Of a stretch of DNA of 64,000 nt, positions 43,632-51,448 are shown in pieces (the first letter of the stretch is position 1; each line of letters opens with the position of its first letter). Origin of the DNA: Acidimicrobiia bacterium. GTDB taxonomy: Bacteria; Actinomycetota; Acidimicrobiia; Acidimicrobiales; Aldehydirespiratoraceae. Position numbers and translations under genes: made by a program. A model generated the notes under the pieces. That model had not been told where the DNA came from. It was given only the letters and a program-made list of their open reading frames with translations, and did not search any database. The stretch covers positions 65,538-129,537 of the forward strand of contig JAJEHD010000015.1 in NCBI GenBank assembly GCA_022819505.1. Direction: 5' to 3'.

Positions 43632-44381
43632 CTAGAAGATCCCGCCGGTGACGGCGAGCGACTCGGCGGTTATGCACGACGACAGGTCCGACGCCAGGAA
43701 CACCACCGCGTCGGCCACGTCGCCCGGCTGCACCAGACGGCCCAGGGCGGTGCGGCTCAGGATCCGCTGCTCGACGTCCTCGAGGGTGATCCCGTACCGG
43801 CGGGCGTCGCGGGCCATGGTGTCGGTGTTCATCTGCGACTCGACTGCGCCCGGGCACACCGCGTTCACCCTGATGTTGGACGGGCCGACCTCCCGGGCCA
43901 GCGATTGGGTGAGCCCGATCACGCCGAACTTCGAGGCGCAGTAGCTGGCGAAGTCCGGCTCCCCCTTGAGGCCGCCGATCGAGGAGATGTTGACGATGCT
44001 GCCCCCACCGGCAGCGGCCATCGGCCCGACGAAGGCCCGGCAGCACAGGTAGACGCCGGTGAGGTTGACGTCGATCGTCTCCTGCCACTGGTCGGGGTCG
44101 AGGTCGGCGACCGAGCCGAAGCGAGCCACCGCGGCCGTGTTGGCCAGAACGTTCACGGGGCCCACCGCGACCGCGTCCTCGGCGGCGGCCGTCACCGCCT
44201 CCCGGTCGGTGACGTCCACCTCACGCACGCCGATGCCGTCGGCCTCGACGCGAGACAGGGCGGCGACCGAGGCGTCCCAGACCTCGACCCGGGCGCCATG
44301 GTCGTGCAGTCGCTGCGCCACGACGCTGCCGATGTCGCCCGCGCCGGTGACCACCGCGCTGCGGCCCTCGAGGAGGCTCAT
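43632..44381 (-). CDS. Short-chain dehydrogenase/reductase (SDR)
   Basis: A 249-residue classical SDR. The cofactor motif is TGAGDIGSVVA, with WDAS following the second strand; the catalytic Ser is in NISSIGG and YxxxK is YCASK. The C-terminus VTGGIF is typical. The ATG overlaps the LLM stop as ATGA, so it is translated together with LLM copy 4. It probably oxidises or reduces a product of the neighbouring flavin enzyme. Longer upstream frames are shadows of the LLM gene. Confidence 0.92.
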   Translation of the reverse strand: MSLLEGRSAVVTGAGDIGSVVAQRLHDHGARVEVWDASVAALSRVEADGIGVREVDVTDREAVTAAAEDAVAVGPVNVLANTAAVARFGSVADLDPDQWQETIDVNLTGVYLCCRAFVGPMAAAGGGSIVNISSIGGLKGEPDFASYCASKFGVIGLTQSLAREVGPSNIRVNAVCPGAVESQMNTDTMARDARRYGITLEDVEQRILSRTALGRLVQPGDVADAVVFLASDLSSCITAESLAVTGGIF

Positions 44382-45460
44382 CCCGCGGCCGCGACCTGAG
44401 ACCCGACGACCTGGGGCACGACCTCGCCCATGAACAGCTCGTGGGACCGGCGAACCTGCTCCCATGTGAGCTCGCCGAAGGCGAACTCCCCGAGGAACAC
44501 GTTCACGCCCAGGCGATCCCGCAGGTGCTTGATCTTGGCTGCCACCGTGTCGGGGCTGCCGTGGAAGAACTTGAGGCCCTCCGCGGAGCCGTCCATGTCG
44601 GCCCGGATGGCGGCCAGGCGCCCCAGCGACGCGGTGGTGGCCTGCACGACCGCCGAGTCGCCGGCCCGCCGCGAGCGCCGCCGCTCCTCCTCGAACAGCG
44701 CCAGCTGACGCAGAAAGTGGTCGTACATGAGCTCCTCGGCCTCGGCGTCGGTGTCGGCCACCAGGGTCGAGGCCAGGTAGGTGATGGGCCGCCGATCGTG
44801 GGGGATGCCGGCCTCGTCGCAGCCGCGGCGGTACTCGCGGAACACCACCTCGTAGAGGTCCATGCCCACCACCCCGAATCCGCCGATGCCGTAGCCCTTC
44901 AGCCCGTACTCGTAGCCCTTCTGGGGGGTGTTGGTGGGCACCCAGATCGGCGGGTGGGGGCGCTGCAGCGGCCGCCAGGGCAGGTCGACGTCGATGTACT
45001 GCCAGAACTCGCCCATGAACGAGAACGGACCGTCGGCGTTGAGCCCTTTGAGCACGATCTCGAGGCCCTCGTTGAACCGGGCCACGTCGCTGTGCGTGTT
45101 GATGCCGTAGGAGATGTGCTCGTGGGGGGTGATGCCCCGGCCCAGCCCGATCTCGAGACGCCCACCTGACATGTGGTCGAGGATGATCATCTCCTCGATC
45201 ACCCGCAGCGGCTGGCTGATGGGCAGCAGGATCACCATGGGGCCGAAGCGCATGCGCTCGGAGTTCTGGGCCACCACCGTCAGCGAGACCGGTTGCGACG
45301 GGGCCATCGAGAACCGTCCGGTGAAATGGTGCTCGGTGGTGAAGAAGTAGTCGTAGCCGAGCTGGTCGCAGAGCCGGACCTCGGCCGCGAACTCGTCGAG
45401 GCGCTGCTTGGGGCTGGCCGTCTCCTTCTCCGCGACGTGGCTGAACACGGCGAACTTCAT
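44378..45460 (-). CDS. Luciferase-like flavin-dependent monooxygenase (LLM), copy 4
   Basis: A 360-residue LLM-family barrel: MKFAVFSHVAEKETASPKQ, YDYFFTTEHHFTGRFSMAPS, GGRLEIGLGRGITPHEHISYG and PPIWVPTNTPQKGYEYGLKG. The TEHHF and late-barrel features are those of alkanal-monooxygenase-like FMN enzymes rather than the F420 subgroup of copy 2. Two ATGs stand two codons apart; I chose 45460, as GTGAGG is then 8 bases upstream. It lies between the two amidinotransferase-fold genes in the transcript from site 5. Confidence 0.9.
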   Translation of the reverse strand: MKFAVFSHVAEKETASPKQRLDEFAAEVRLCDQLGYDYFFTTEHHFTGRFSMAPSQPVSLTVVAQNSERMRFGPMVILLPISQPLRVIEEMIILDHMSGGRLEIGLGRGITPHEHISYGINTHSDVARFNEGLEIVLKGLNADGPFSFMGEFWQYIDVDLPWRPLQRPHPPIWVPTNTPQKGYEYGLKGYGIGGFGVVGMDLYEVVFREYRRGCDEAGIPHDRRPITYLASTLVADTDAEAEELMYDHFLRQLALFEEERRRSRRAGDSAVVQATTASLGRLAAIRADMDGSAEGLKFFHGSPDTVAAKIKHLRDRLGVNVFLGEFAFGELTWEQVRRSHELFMGEVVPQVVGSQVAAAG

Positions 45461-45506
45461 GGTCATGGCCTCACCGTTGCAGTGGCGGGTCGAGTCCCAG
45501 CCCCGA

Positions 45507-46661
45507 TCATGACGGCCGGTCCGTGGAGTACGGGCCCTTGTCCCGCAGCAGCCGCAGGGTCGAGCAGTGCAGGCCGCCGCCGATGCGCAGGAACTCCGAG
45601 TACGGCGTCTCGATGACCTCCACGCCGGCCTTGCGCACCGCCGCAACAGCGTTGGGCGCCTCGGAGTGCATCACCACCAGGCCGGGCTCGATCAGCATCA
45701 CGTTGGCCGGCGCGAACAGCCGCTGCTCCTCGATGTCGACCGTCACCATCTTGTAGCCCCGCTTGCGCAGCCACTCGTAGGTCCGGAAGTCGAGGCTCGG
45801 CGGGTAGCAGATCACCTTGTCGACATCGAGGGCGCACACCGACATGTCGGGATGGTGGGACTGGCCGGTGCGGGGATTGAAGTAGATGTTGCCGGGGAAG
45901 TTGATGGCCAGCGTGGTCATGTCGGAGGCGTCCATGCCGGATGACCGGGCCACCGCGTCGACCAGCTGTTCCAGGCCCGACGAGTTGTAGGCCAGGCCCC
46001 GACCGGCGACGAACACGTCCTCGGCCAGCCAGTGGCACGGCCCGGCCTCGCAGACGCCCGTGCCGGTGATGGTGGCCACCACCGGTATCCCCAGGCAGGC
46101 GAAGGCCCACAGCGCGAGGTACTCGGCCCGGCCGGTGCCGAACGGGCTGATCGCCACCTTCTCGACGATCGACCCTCCCCGCACGACCAGCAGCTCGTTG
46201 GCGGCCCAAGTGCCCCGCATCGGGCCGAACGCGCCTACCGCGGGCTGGGGGAAGTCGATCCGGTGCACCACGACACCGGCCTGTTCCAGCTTGTCCTGGT
46301 ACTCGAGGCTCTGATCCCGCATCCGGCCGATGTCCAGGTCGTCGTGGCTGAGGCCCATCGTCGGGAAGTACTCCGGGTCGTCGTCGTAGAGGGGGAAGCG
46401 CTCCGACTCGGTGATGTTGATCAGAGCCACCTCCCGCAGCCGCCCGATGCCGTTGGCGCCGCACTCGCGGCCGTAGATCTTCGGGTAGATGTCGAGGTAG
46501 TCCATGTGGTGCCAGGTGTCCACGCTCGGGGGCTGGCCGGGGACGTAGCCGGGCATGCCCTCCAGCGTGAACCCGCCCGAGGCGAGCTCGGCCTGGGTGT
46601 CGGCAATGCGATCGGCCCAAACCTGCGGCAGTGGCGGGGTCTTGGGGACGGATGAGGCCAT
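45507..46661 (-). CDS. Amidinotransferase/deiminase-fold (guanidine-modifying) enzyme, copy 1
   Basis: A 384-residue paralogue of the protein at 42444-43604, sharing long blocks such as GRECGANGIGRLREV, GRAEYLALWAF, CHWLAEDVFVAG and GGGLHCSTLRLLRDKG. Asp, His (SHHPDMSVCAL) and Cys candidates are all kept. It has an ATG with GGGAGC upstream and is the first gene of a seven-gene minus-strand run (amidinotransferase, LLM, SDR, amidinotransferase, RidA, acyl-CoA dehydrogenase, MmgE/PrpD) downstream of promoter site 5. A two-copy arrangement could give a heteromer or two successive steps. Confidence 0.86.
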   Translation of the reverse strand: MASSVPKTPPLPQVWADRIADTQAELASGGFTLEGMPGYVPGQPPSVDTWHHMDYLDIYPKIYGRECGANGIGRLREVALINITESERFPLYDDDPEYFPTMGLSHDDLDIGRMRDQSLEYQDKLEQAGVVVHRIDFPQPAVGAFGPMRGTWAANELLVVRGGSIVEKVAISPFGTGRAEYLALWAFACLGIPVVATITGTGVCEAGPCHWLAEDVFVAGRGLAYNSSGLEQLVDAVARSSGMDASDMTTLAINFPGNIYFNPRTGQSHHPDMSVCALDVDKVICYPPSLDFRTYEWLRKRGYKMVTVDIEEQRLFAPANVMLIEPGLVVMHSEAPNAVAAVRKAGVEVIETPYSEFLRIGGGLHCSTLRLLRDKGPYSTDRPS

Positions 46662-46716
46662 GAGCGCTCCCAGGTGTCGTTTTCCGGCCCGCAGAGGGGC
46701 TCGATACCCGCTCCGG

Positions 46717-46746
46717 AGCCTAAACGTCGGACACTTTGGGGGTCAA
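46717..46746 (-). promoter_or_regulatory. Promoter with embedded GTC-N-GAC operator (site 5)
   Basis: On the minus strand, TTGACC (46746-46741), an 18-base spacer with AAAGTGTCCGACGTTTA and TAGGCT (46722-46717), about 55 bases before the ATG of amidinotransferase copy 1. Same layout as sites 3, 4 and 6. The dyad AA-N2-GTC-N-GAC-N2-TT is nearly perfect here. Confidence 0.68.
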
Positions 46747-46772
46747 ACGCTGGAGCGGCGCCGAGACTGCGT

Positions 46773-47972
46773 TTATCCGAAGGCGCCGCCGGCCCGGAGC
46801 TGGTCGATGCGGTCGTCGTCGTAGTCCAGCAGTTCCTTGAGCACATACGGTGCGTCGGCCCCCAGCGCCGGCCCCGGCGAGAGCGAGTCGGCGGTCGGAT
46901 GCTCGCCCACCCGCACCGGAGTGACCGGCTGGCGGATGGTGCCGTGATGCGGGTGTTCGGTCTCGGCCAGCACCCCCCGGGCCAGTGTGTGAGGATCGCT
47001 CAGCGCCGCGGGCACGTCCTGGATGGGTCCCGACGGCACCCCGGCCGCCTCCAGCATCTCCAGCCACTCCGAGGCCGGGCGGGTGCGGAACACCTCTCTG
47101 AGGGTCTCCAGCAGCTCGTCCTTGTTGGCGTAGCGGGCCGCGAAGTCCACGAACCGCTCATCGTCGGCCAGCTCGGGCCGGCCGAGGACCTCGGTGAGCC
47201 TCCGCCAGAACTTCTCCTTGGCGCAGCCGATCACCAGCCAGCCGTCGGCGGCCTCGAAGATCTGGAACGGGACGAGCGACGGGTGCCCCGACTCGGCCAC
47301 CCGCTCGGGCTCGAACCCGCCGGTGAGGTGCCAGGTGCCCAGATAGCCGAGCAGGCTGGTGGCGGTGTCGTGGAGGCTCAGGTCGCAGTCCATGCCGGCG
47401 CCGTCGCGCCGGGCCGCGTGGATCCCGGTGAGCAGCGCGATCGCGGCCACGAAGCCTCCCGAGAAGTCCACCATCGACAGGCCGGACTTCGTGGGCGGGC
47501 CGTCCGGGTCGCCGGTGAGGGCCATCCAGCCGCAGAGACCCTGCAGGATGTAGTCGTAGCCGCCCTGGCGGGCCCGGGGACCGGTCATCCCGAAGCCGCT
47601 GAGCGAGCAGCACACGATCCGGGGGTTGATGTCCTTGAGATCGTCGTAGCAGAGGCCGAGAGCGGCGGGAAGATCGCCGCGCAGATTCGAGAAGACCGCG
47701 TCGGAGCGGGCCACGAGGTCGTCGAACACGGCGCGGCCGGCGGTGGTGCGGATGTCGAGCGCGACGCTGCGCTTATTGCGGTTGTAGGTCTGGAAGAAGA
47801 GGCTCGAGTCGCCGTGCTGGAAGGGGGGCAGGTAGCGGGCCACATCGCCGCCGGCGCCGGGGTCCTCGATCTTGATCACCTCGGCACCCAGATCGGCCAG
47901 GTGCATGGTGGCAAAGGGTCCGGCTCCGTACTGCTCCACGGCCACGATGCGGATGTCCTCGAGAGGCCTCAC
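46773..47972 (-). CDS. Class III CoA-transferase (CaiB/BaiF family)
   Basis: A 399-residue family III CoA transferase: RIVAVEQYGAGPFATMHLADLGAEVIKIEDP at the N-terminus includes the conserved Asp-Leu-Gly-Ala-Glu-Val-Ile-Lys block; YNRNKRSVALDIRT, LSGFGMTGP and GGYDYILQGLCGWM follow. The catalytic Asp is expected in the region around LQG...GDPDGPP. It activates an acid as CoA ester from another acyl-CoA donor. I chose the GTG at 47972: it lies only 6 bases after the -10 box of site 6, so the longer frame running to 48044 would start upstream of the promoter. Monocistronic. Confidence 0.9.
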   Translation of the reverse strand: MRPLEDIRIVAVEQYGAGPFATMHLADLGAEVIKIEDPGAGGDVARYLPPFQHGDSSLFFQTYNRNKRSVALDIRTTAGRAVFDDLVARSDAVFSNLRGDLPAALGLCYDDLKDINPRIVCCSLSGFGMTGPRARQGGYDYILQGLCGWMALTGDPDGPPTKSGLSMVDFSGGFVAAIALLTGIHAARRDGAGMDCDLSLHDTATSLLGYLGTWHLTGGFEPERVAESGHPSLVPFQIFEAADGWLVIGCAKEKFWRRLTEVLGRPELADDERFVDFAARYANKDELLETLREVFRTRPASEWLEMLEAAGVPSGPIQDVPAALSDPHTLARGVLAETEHPHHGTIRQPVTPVRVGEHPTADSLSPGPALGADAPYVLKELLDYDDDRIDQLRAGGAFG

Positions 47973-47978
47973 GCCGCG

Positions 47979-48007
47979 AGCGTAAACCTCAGACATTTGA
48001 TGGTCAA
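47979..48007 (-). promoter_or_regulatory. Promoter with embedded operator (site 6), giving a leaderless transcript
   Basis: On the minus strand, TTGACC (48007-48002), a 17-base spacer with AAATGTCTGAGGTTT and TACGCT (47984-47979). The GTG of the CoA transferase begins 6 bases after the -10 box, where transcription should start, so the mRNA would be leaderless. Hexamers and spacer are almost the same as site 3. Confidence 0.68.
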
Positions 48008-48123
48008 AGAGGGGACGAGAATAGTTCTCGGGTCGTCCGGTCACACAGCCGGTTTTGTAGAGTCAGCCAGTCGGCTGCCGCGCCGCTCTGGCCTCGACCA
48101 GCAAGCTGGAGGAACAACCGAAC

Positions 48124-49380
48124 ATGGCACCTGAGTCGCCTGCCGGCAAGCCGGAGAACCCCATCGCACCGCTCAGCCTGCGGCGCAAGTCCATCCAGTT
48201 GATGCTCGCTCTCACATTGGGTCTCGTTGTGAGCGTCCTTCTCCTGGTGCAGGCGATCGCGCTCGGTGACAGGACCCTGATCGTTGCCGCGTCGGCCTGT
48301 CTCGCCCTGGTTGCCTTCGCCACCTACCGCCACGTGCACACCGGGCTTCGCGTCGTCGCGGTGGAGATCTGGATCCGCCAGATGGGCGAGGGGAACCTGG
48401 ACTACAAGGTGAGCCTCTCCGGCAACGACGAGGTCAACGAGGCCGCCGCCGCTCTGGAGCGGCTCCGGCAGCGATCGATCGAGGCTCTGCAGCTGGATCT
48501 CGTGCGCAAGCTCTCCGAGGACCTGCAGGTGAAGAACGACGAGCTGGAGCGGGTGTTGGAGGAGCTGCGGCAGACACAGGATCAGATCATCCTGCGCCAG
48601 AAGCTGGTCGAGCTCGGAGAGCTGACCGCCGGGGTGGCCCACGAGATCAGGAACCCGCTGAACTTCATGAAGAACTTCTCCGAGTCCTCCGAGGAACTGG
48701 TCGCGGAGCTACGGGACGCGCTCAGCCGGCATGCGGAGGATCTGGACGGCGACGGGCGCGCTCTGGTCGTCGGCATCACCGATGAGCTGGCCGAGAACAT
48801 GTCGCGGATGCGGGCTCACGGCGAGCGCGCCGACCGGATCGTGCGGGACATGGCGATGATCGGGCGGGGAGGCGGCAAACCCCAGCCGGTCGACATCAAC
48901 GACCTGCTCAACGACAGGGCCAAGATCGCGTACCACAGCGCCCAGGCTCTTGACGAGGGCTTCGAGATGGCGATCACCAGCGACTGTGATCCCGACCTCG
49001 GGGAGTTGGAGGTTGTGCCGGAGGACATGGGAAGGGTGTTCTTCAACCTGGTAGGCAACGCCTGTTCCGCGGTGGATGAGAAGCGGCGCATGGCCGAGGA
49101 GGGCTCCGTCCCCTACACGCCGACTCTCCGGCTGAGCACGGAGAGAACCGGCGGAGAGATGGTCGTCCGCATCCGTGACAACGGCACCGGCATCCCCGAT
49201 GACGCCATGGACAAGATCTTCAACCCGTTCTACACGACGAAGCCTTCGGGAACGGGTGTGGGTCTAGGTCTCAGCTTCTGCAACGACGTGGTCCGCCAGT
49301 ACGGCGGCTCGATCACGGCCGAGTCCGAGCCCGGCGAGTTCACCGAGATGACCGTCCGGCTCCCGGCGGCCCGGGGCTAG
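48124..49380 (+). CDS. Sensor histidine kinase without adjacent response regulator
   Basis: A 418-residue kinase. Two membrane helices (SIQLMLALTLGLVVSVLLLV; TLIVAASACLALVAFATY) enclose almost no external domain. A HAMP-like segment and coiled coil follow (about 90-165), then the H-box AHEIRNPLNF (His about residue 178), N-box FFNLVGNACSAV, G1 DNGTGIP, F-box FNPFYTTK and G2 GTGVGLGLS. The tiny sensor loop suggests it senses an intracellular or membrane signal. No receiver-domain gene lies in the window. GGAGGA 10 bases before the ATG. Its TAG shares CTAG with the stop of the convergent SDR gene. Confidence 0.92.
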   Translation: MAPESPAGKPENPIAPLSLRRKSIQLMLALTLGLVVSVLLLVQAIALGDRTLIVAASACLALVAFATYRHVHTGLRVVAVEIWIRQMGEGNLDYKVSLSGNDEVNEAAAALERLRQRSIEALQLDLVRKLSEDLQVKNDELERVLEELRQTQDQIILRQKLVELGELTAGVAHEIRNPLNFMKNFSESSEELVAELRDALSRHAEDLDGDGRALVVGITDELAENMSRMRAHGERADRIVRDMAMIGRGGGKPQPVDINDLLNDRAKIAYHSAQALDEGFEMAITSDCDPDLGELEVVPEDMGRVFFNLVGNACSAVDEKRRMAEEGSVPYTPTLRLSTERTGGEMVVRIRDNGTGIPDDAMDKIFNPFYTTKPSGTGVGLGLSFCNDVVRQYGGSITAESEPGEFTEMTVRLPAARG

Positions 49381-50309
49381 ATGGACTTGCTCGGGAAGCC
49401 CAGTCCCTCGTGATCCTGGCCGTACATGTCGGCGTTGAGGCGGGCCGCGGCCATCAGCTTGGCCACCACCGGGCCCAACTCGGCCGGGTTGTCCGGCTGG
49501 ACCTCCACCGGACCGAGGTGCCACCCCTCGGCGATGCCTAGATTCTGGCCCCGCACATCGAAGACCCGGCCGGTCACGTTGGCAGCCTCAGGGCTGGCCA
49601 GCCATGCCGTGATCACCGCGATCCAGCGAGGGTCGATGCTGTCCTTGAACTCCTCGCTCGCCTCGTCGCCGCCCATCAGGGGGGCGGTGAGGCGCGACCA
49701 GGCCGTAGGGGCCAGGCAGTTGACGGTCACCCCGTAGCGGACCAGCTCCTGGGCCGCGATCACGGTGAACGCGGCGATTCCGGCCTTGGCCGCTCCGTAG
49801 TTGGTCTGCCCGACGTTGCCGTAGATGCCCGACGGTGACGACGTGTTGATGATCCGCCCGTAGGTCTCCTCGCCGGCCTTCGCCTTGTTGCGCCAGTAGG
49901 TCGCGGCATGGTGCGACGGGCCGAACGTGCCCTTCAGGTGCACGGCCATGACCGTGTCCCAGTCGTCCTCAGTCATCGAGAACACCATCCGGTCGCGCAG
50001 GACGCCGGCGTTGTTGACCACGATGTTGATGTCGCCGAAGGTGTCGATGGCTTGCTGCACCATGGCCCCGGCGTCGTCGAGGCTCGCCACGCTGCCGCCG
50101 TTGACGACGGCTTCGCCCCCGGCGGCCTTGATTGCTTCCACGACCTCGGCCGCCGGTGTGAGATCAGCGCCCCCACCGAACTCGTCACCGCCCAGGTCGT
50201 TGACCACAACCTTGGCCCCGTGCTCGGCGAGCATCAGGGCGTGCTCTCGCCCGATTCCCCGCCCTGCACCGGTCACCAGCGCCACCTTGCCTTCGAGAAG
50301 CCTGCTCAT
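49377..50309 (-). CDS. Short-chain dehydrogenase/reductase, FabG/3-hydroxyacyl-CoA dehydrogenase-like
   Basis: A 310-residue SDR longer than the classical 250. The cofactor motif is TGAGRGIGREHA, NNAGVLRD is seen, catalytic Ser in INTSSPSG and YxxxK as YGAAK. VNDLGGDEFGGGAD after strand 2 is the pattern of the HSD17B4/FOX2-type (R)-hydroxyacyl-CoA dehydrogenase group. A C-terminal extension (about 250-310) follows the Rossmann domain. Probably a beta-oxidation step. ATG start at 50309 after AGGAGGCTC. It ends in the CTAG shared with the histidine kinase stop. Confidence 0.9.
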   Translation of the reverse strand: MSRLLEGKVALVTGAGRGIGREHALMLAEHGAKVVVNDLGGDEFGGGADLTPAAEVVEAIKAAGGEAVVNGGSVASLDDAGAMVQQAIDTFGDINIVVNNAGVLRDRMVFSMTEDDWDTVMAVHLKGTFGPSHHAATYWRNKAKAGEETYGRIINTSSPSGIYGNVGQTNYGAAKAGIAAFTVIAAQELVRYGVTVNCLAPTAWSRLTAPLMGGDEASEEFKDSIDPRWIAVITAWLASPEAANVTGRVFDVRGQNLGIAEGWHLGPVEVQPDNPAELGPVVAKLMAAARLNADMYGQDHEGLGFPSKSI

Positions 50310-50394
50310 GGAGCCTCCTGGTCTGAGAGCTGTCGACCTCGGGGCGTCACGCTACCGGTCGGCAGGCGTGGCCCGGTGAGGGTCGGGGCCGATT

Positions 50395-51003
50395 TCACCA
50401 CCCCCTGGCGATCCACTCGTCAAGCTGCGGGGACTCTGTGCCGATGGTGGTGTCGAGGCCGTGGCCGGGCAGCACGATGGTGGATCCGTCGAATCGGGAG
50501 AAGATCCGATCCTCGATGGAGCGGATGATGGTCTCGAAGTCGCCGCCCTCGTACTGGGTGGCCCCCGGACCGCCGGGGAAGAGGGTGTCGCCGGTGAACA
50601 GCAGCGGCGTCCCCTCCACATGGAACGACATCGAGCCCGGGGTGTGGCCAGGCGTGTGCAGGGTGCGTAGCCGCAGCCGGCCGATCTCCACGACGGTGTC
50701 GTCCTCCAGCAGGTAGTCGTAGCTGGGCAGCATGGCTGCGTCCTCCGCGGTCACCCCTACCTCATAGCCGGCGTCACGCACCGCCGGGATGGCCTGGATG
50801 TGGTCCCAGTGCCCGTGAGTCTCCAGCACGGTGCGAACACCGAGGGTGCGGCACAACTCCAGGAGCCGCTCATGCTCGTTGGCCGCGTCGATCAGCACGG
50901 CCTCGCCGGTGGACGTGCAGCGGATCACGAAGACGTTGTTCTCCACGGGGCCGACCACCACCTTGTGGACCTCGACCCCGGTGTCGGACCAGTGCATTGT
51001 CAT
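50395..51003 (-). CDS. Metallo-beta-lactamase fold hydrolase, glyoxalase II-like
   Basis: A 202-residue MBL-fold protein. The metal site THGHWDHI supplies HxHxDH; further ligands are His in LHTPGHTPGS, Asp in LFTGDTLF and His in VLPGHGLDT. This is a short glyoxalase II-like hydrolase probably acting on a thioester; with mycothiol as the likely thiol in this organism it could be a mycothiol-dependent detoxification enzyme, though that is inference. ATG at 51003; an alternative ATG two codons later. Stand-alone gene. Confidence 0.9.
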   Translation of the reverse strand: MTMHWSDTGVEVHKVVVGPVENNVFVIRCTSTGEAVLIDAANEHERLLELCRTLGVRTVLETHGHWDHIQAIPAVRDAGYEVGVTAEDAAMLPSYDYLLEDDTVVEIGRLRLRTLHTPGHTPGSMSFHVEGTPLLFTGDTLFPGGPGATQYEGGDFETIIRSIEDRIFSRFDGSTIVLPGHGLDTTIGTESPQLDEWIARGW

Positions 51004-51057
51004 AGGCCGACCCTATCGGGCCCCATCTGTGTGGCGGAGCGGGAGGCCAGTCGGAGC

Positions 51058-51321
51058 TCAGTCGGCGAGGATGCGTACCTCGCCCCTGATCGCGCCGGGC
51101 GCGCCGCAGCACCAGCACGGCACCGATGTCGACCCCCGCCACATGACGTCGCAGTTCTCGCAGCGCAGCGCGTAGGGCGCCTCGCCGGCGGGCATCGGCG
51201 GCTCCGGCGGGAGTTCGGCCCGGCGGGGTCGGCCGTGCAGCAGTCGAGTCACCGCGGCAGTGACGGCACGGTCCAGGGCACGCGCTGGGAATGCGACCAT
51301 CTGACGCATGCGCGTCACCAT
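51058..51321 (-). CDS. Small hypothetical protein with C-terminal zinc ribbon
   Basis: An 87-residue protein. The basic N-terminal half is helical and the C-terminal half carries two Cys pairs, RCENCDVMW and CWCCGAPG, spaced as in a rubredoxin-like zinc ribbon. No known family recognised. Alternative ATG at 51309. It is divergent from the cyclophilin gene and lies 54 bases from the metallo-beta-lactamase gene on the same strand. Confidence 0.6.
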   Translation of the reverse strand: MVTRMRQMVAFPARALDRAVTAAVTRLLHGRPRRAELPPEPPMPAGEAPYALRCENCDVMWRGSTSVPCWCCGAPGAIRGEVRILAD

Positions 51322-51448
51322 AGAGTGCAGCCGCGCGCGGGTGGATGATCCCCAGCCTCAACGAGGGTTTGCCGGCCTCGACAAGGGTTTGCGGACAGCC
51401 CCGGTAGGGTCGCTCGGTCTTTGCCGGCTCGAGCACGAGGAGTCAACC

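Noticed and set aside
42495..44399. Long plus-strand open frame (634 codons) opposite the amidinotransferase and SDR genes
   Set aside because: It crosses two real genes and their gap, and its composition is that of a shadow frame.
46674..48134. Plus-strand open frame (486 codons) opposite the CoA transferase
   Set aside because: It would cover two regulon promoters and part of a histidine kinase leader, and has no recognisable domain.
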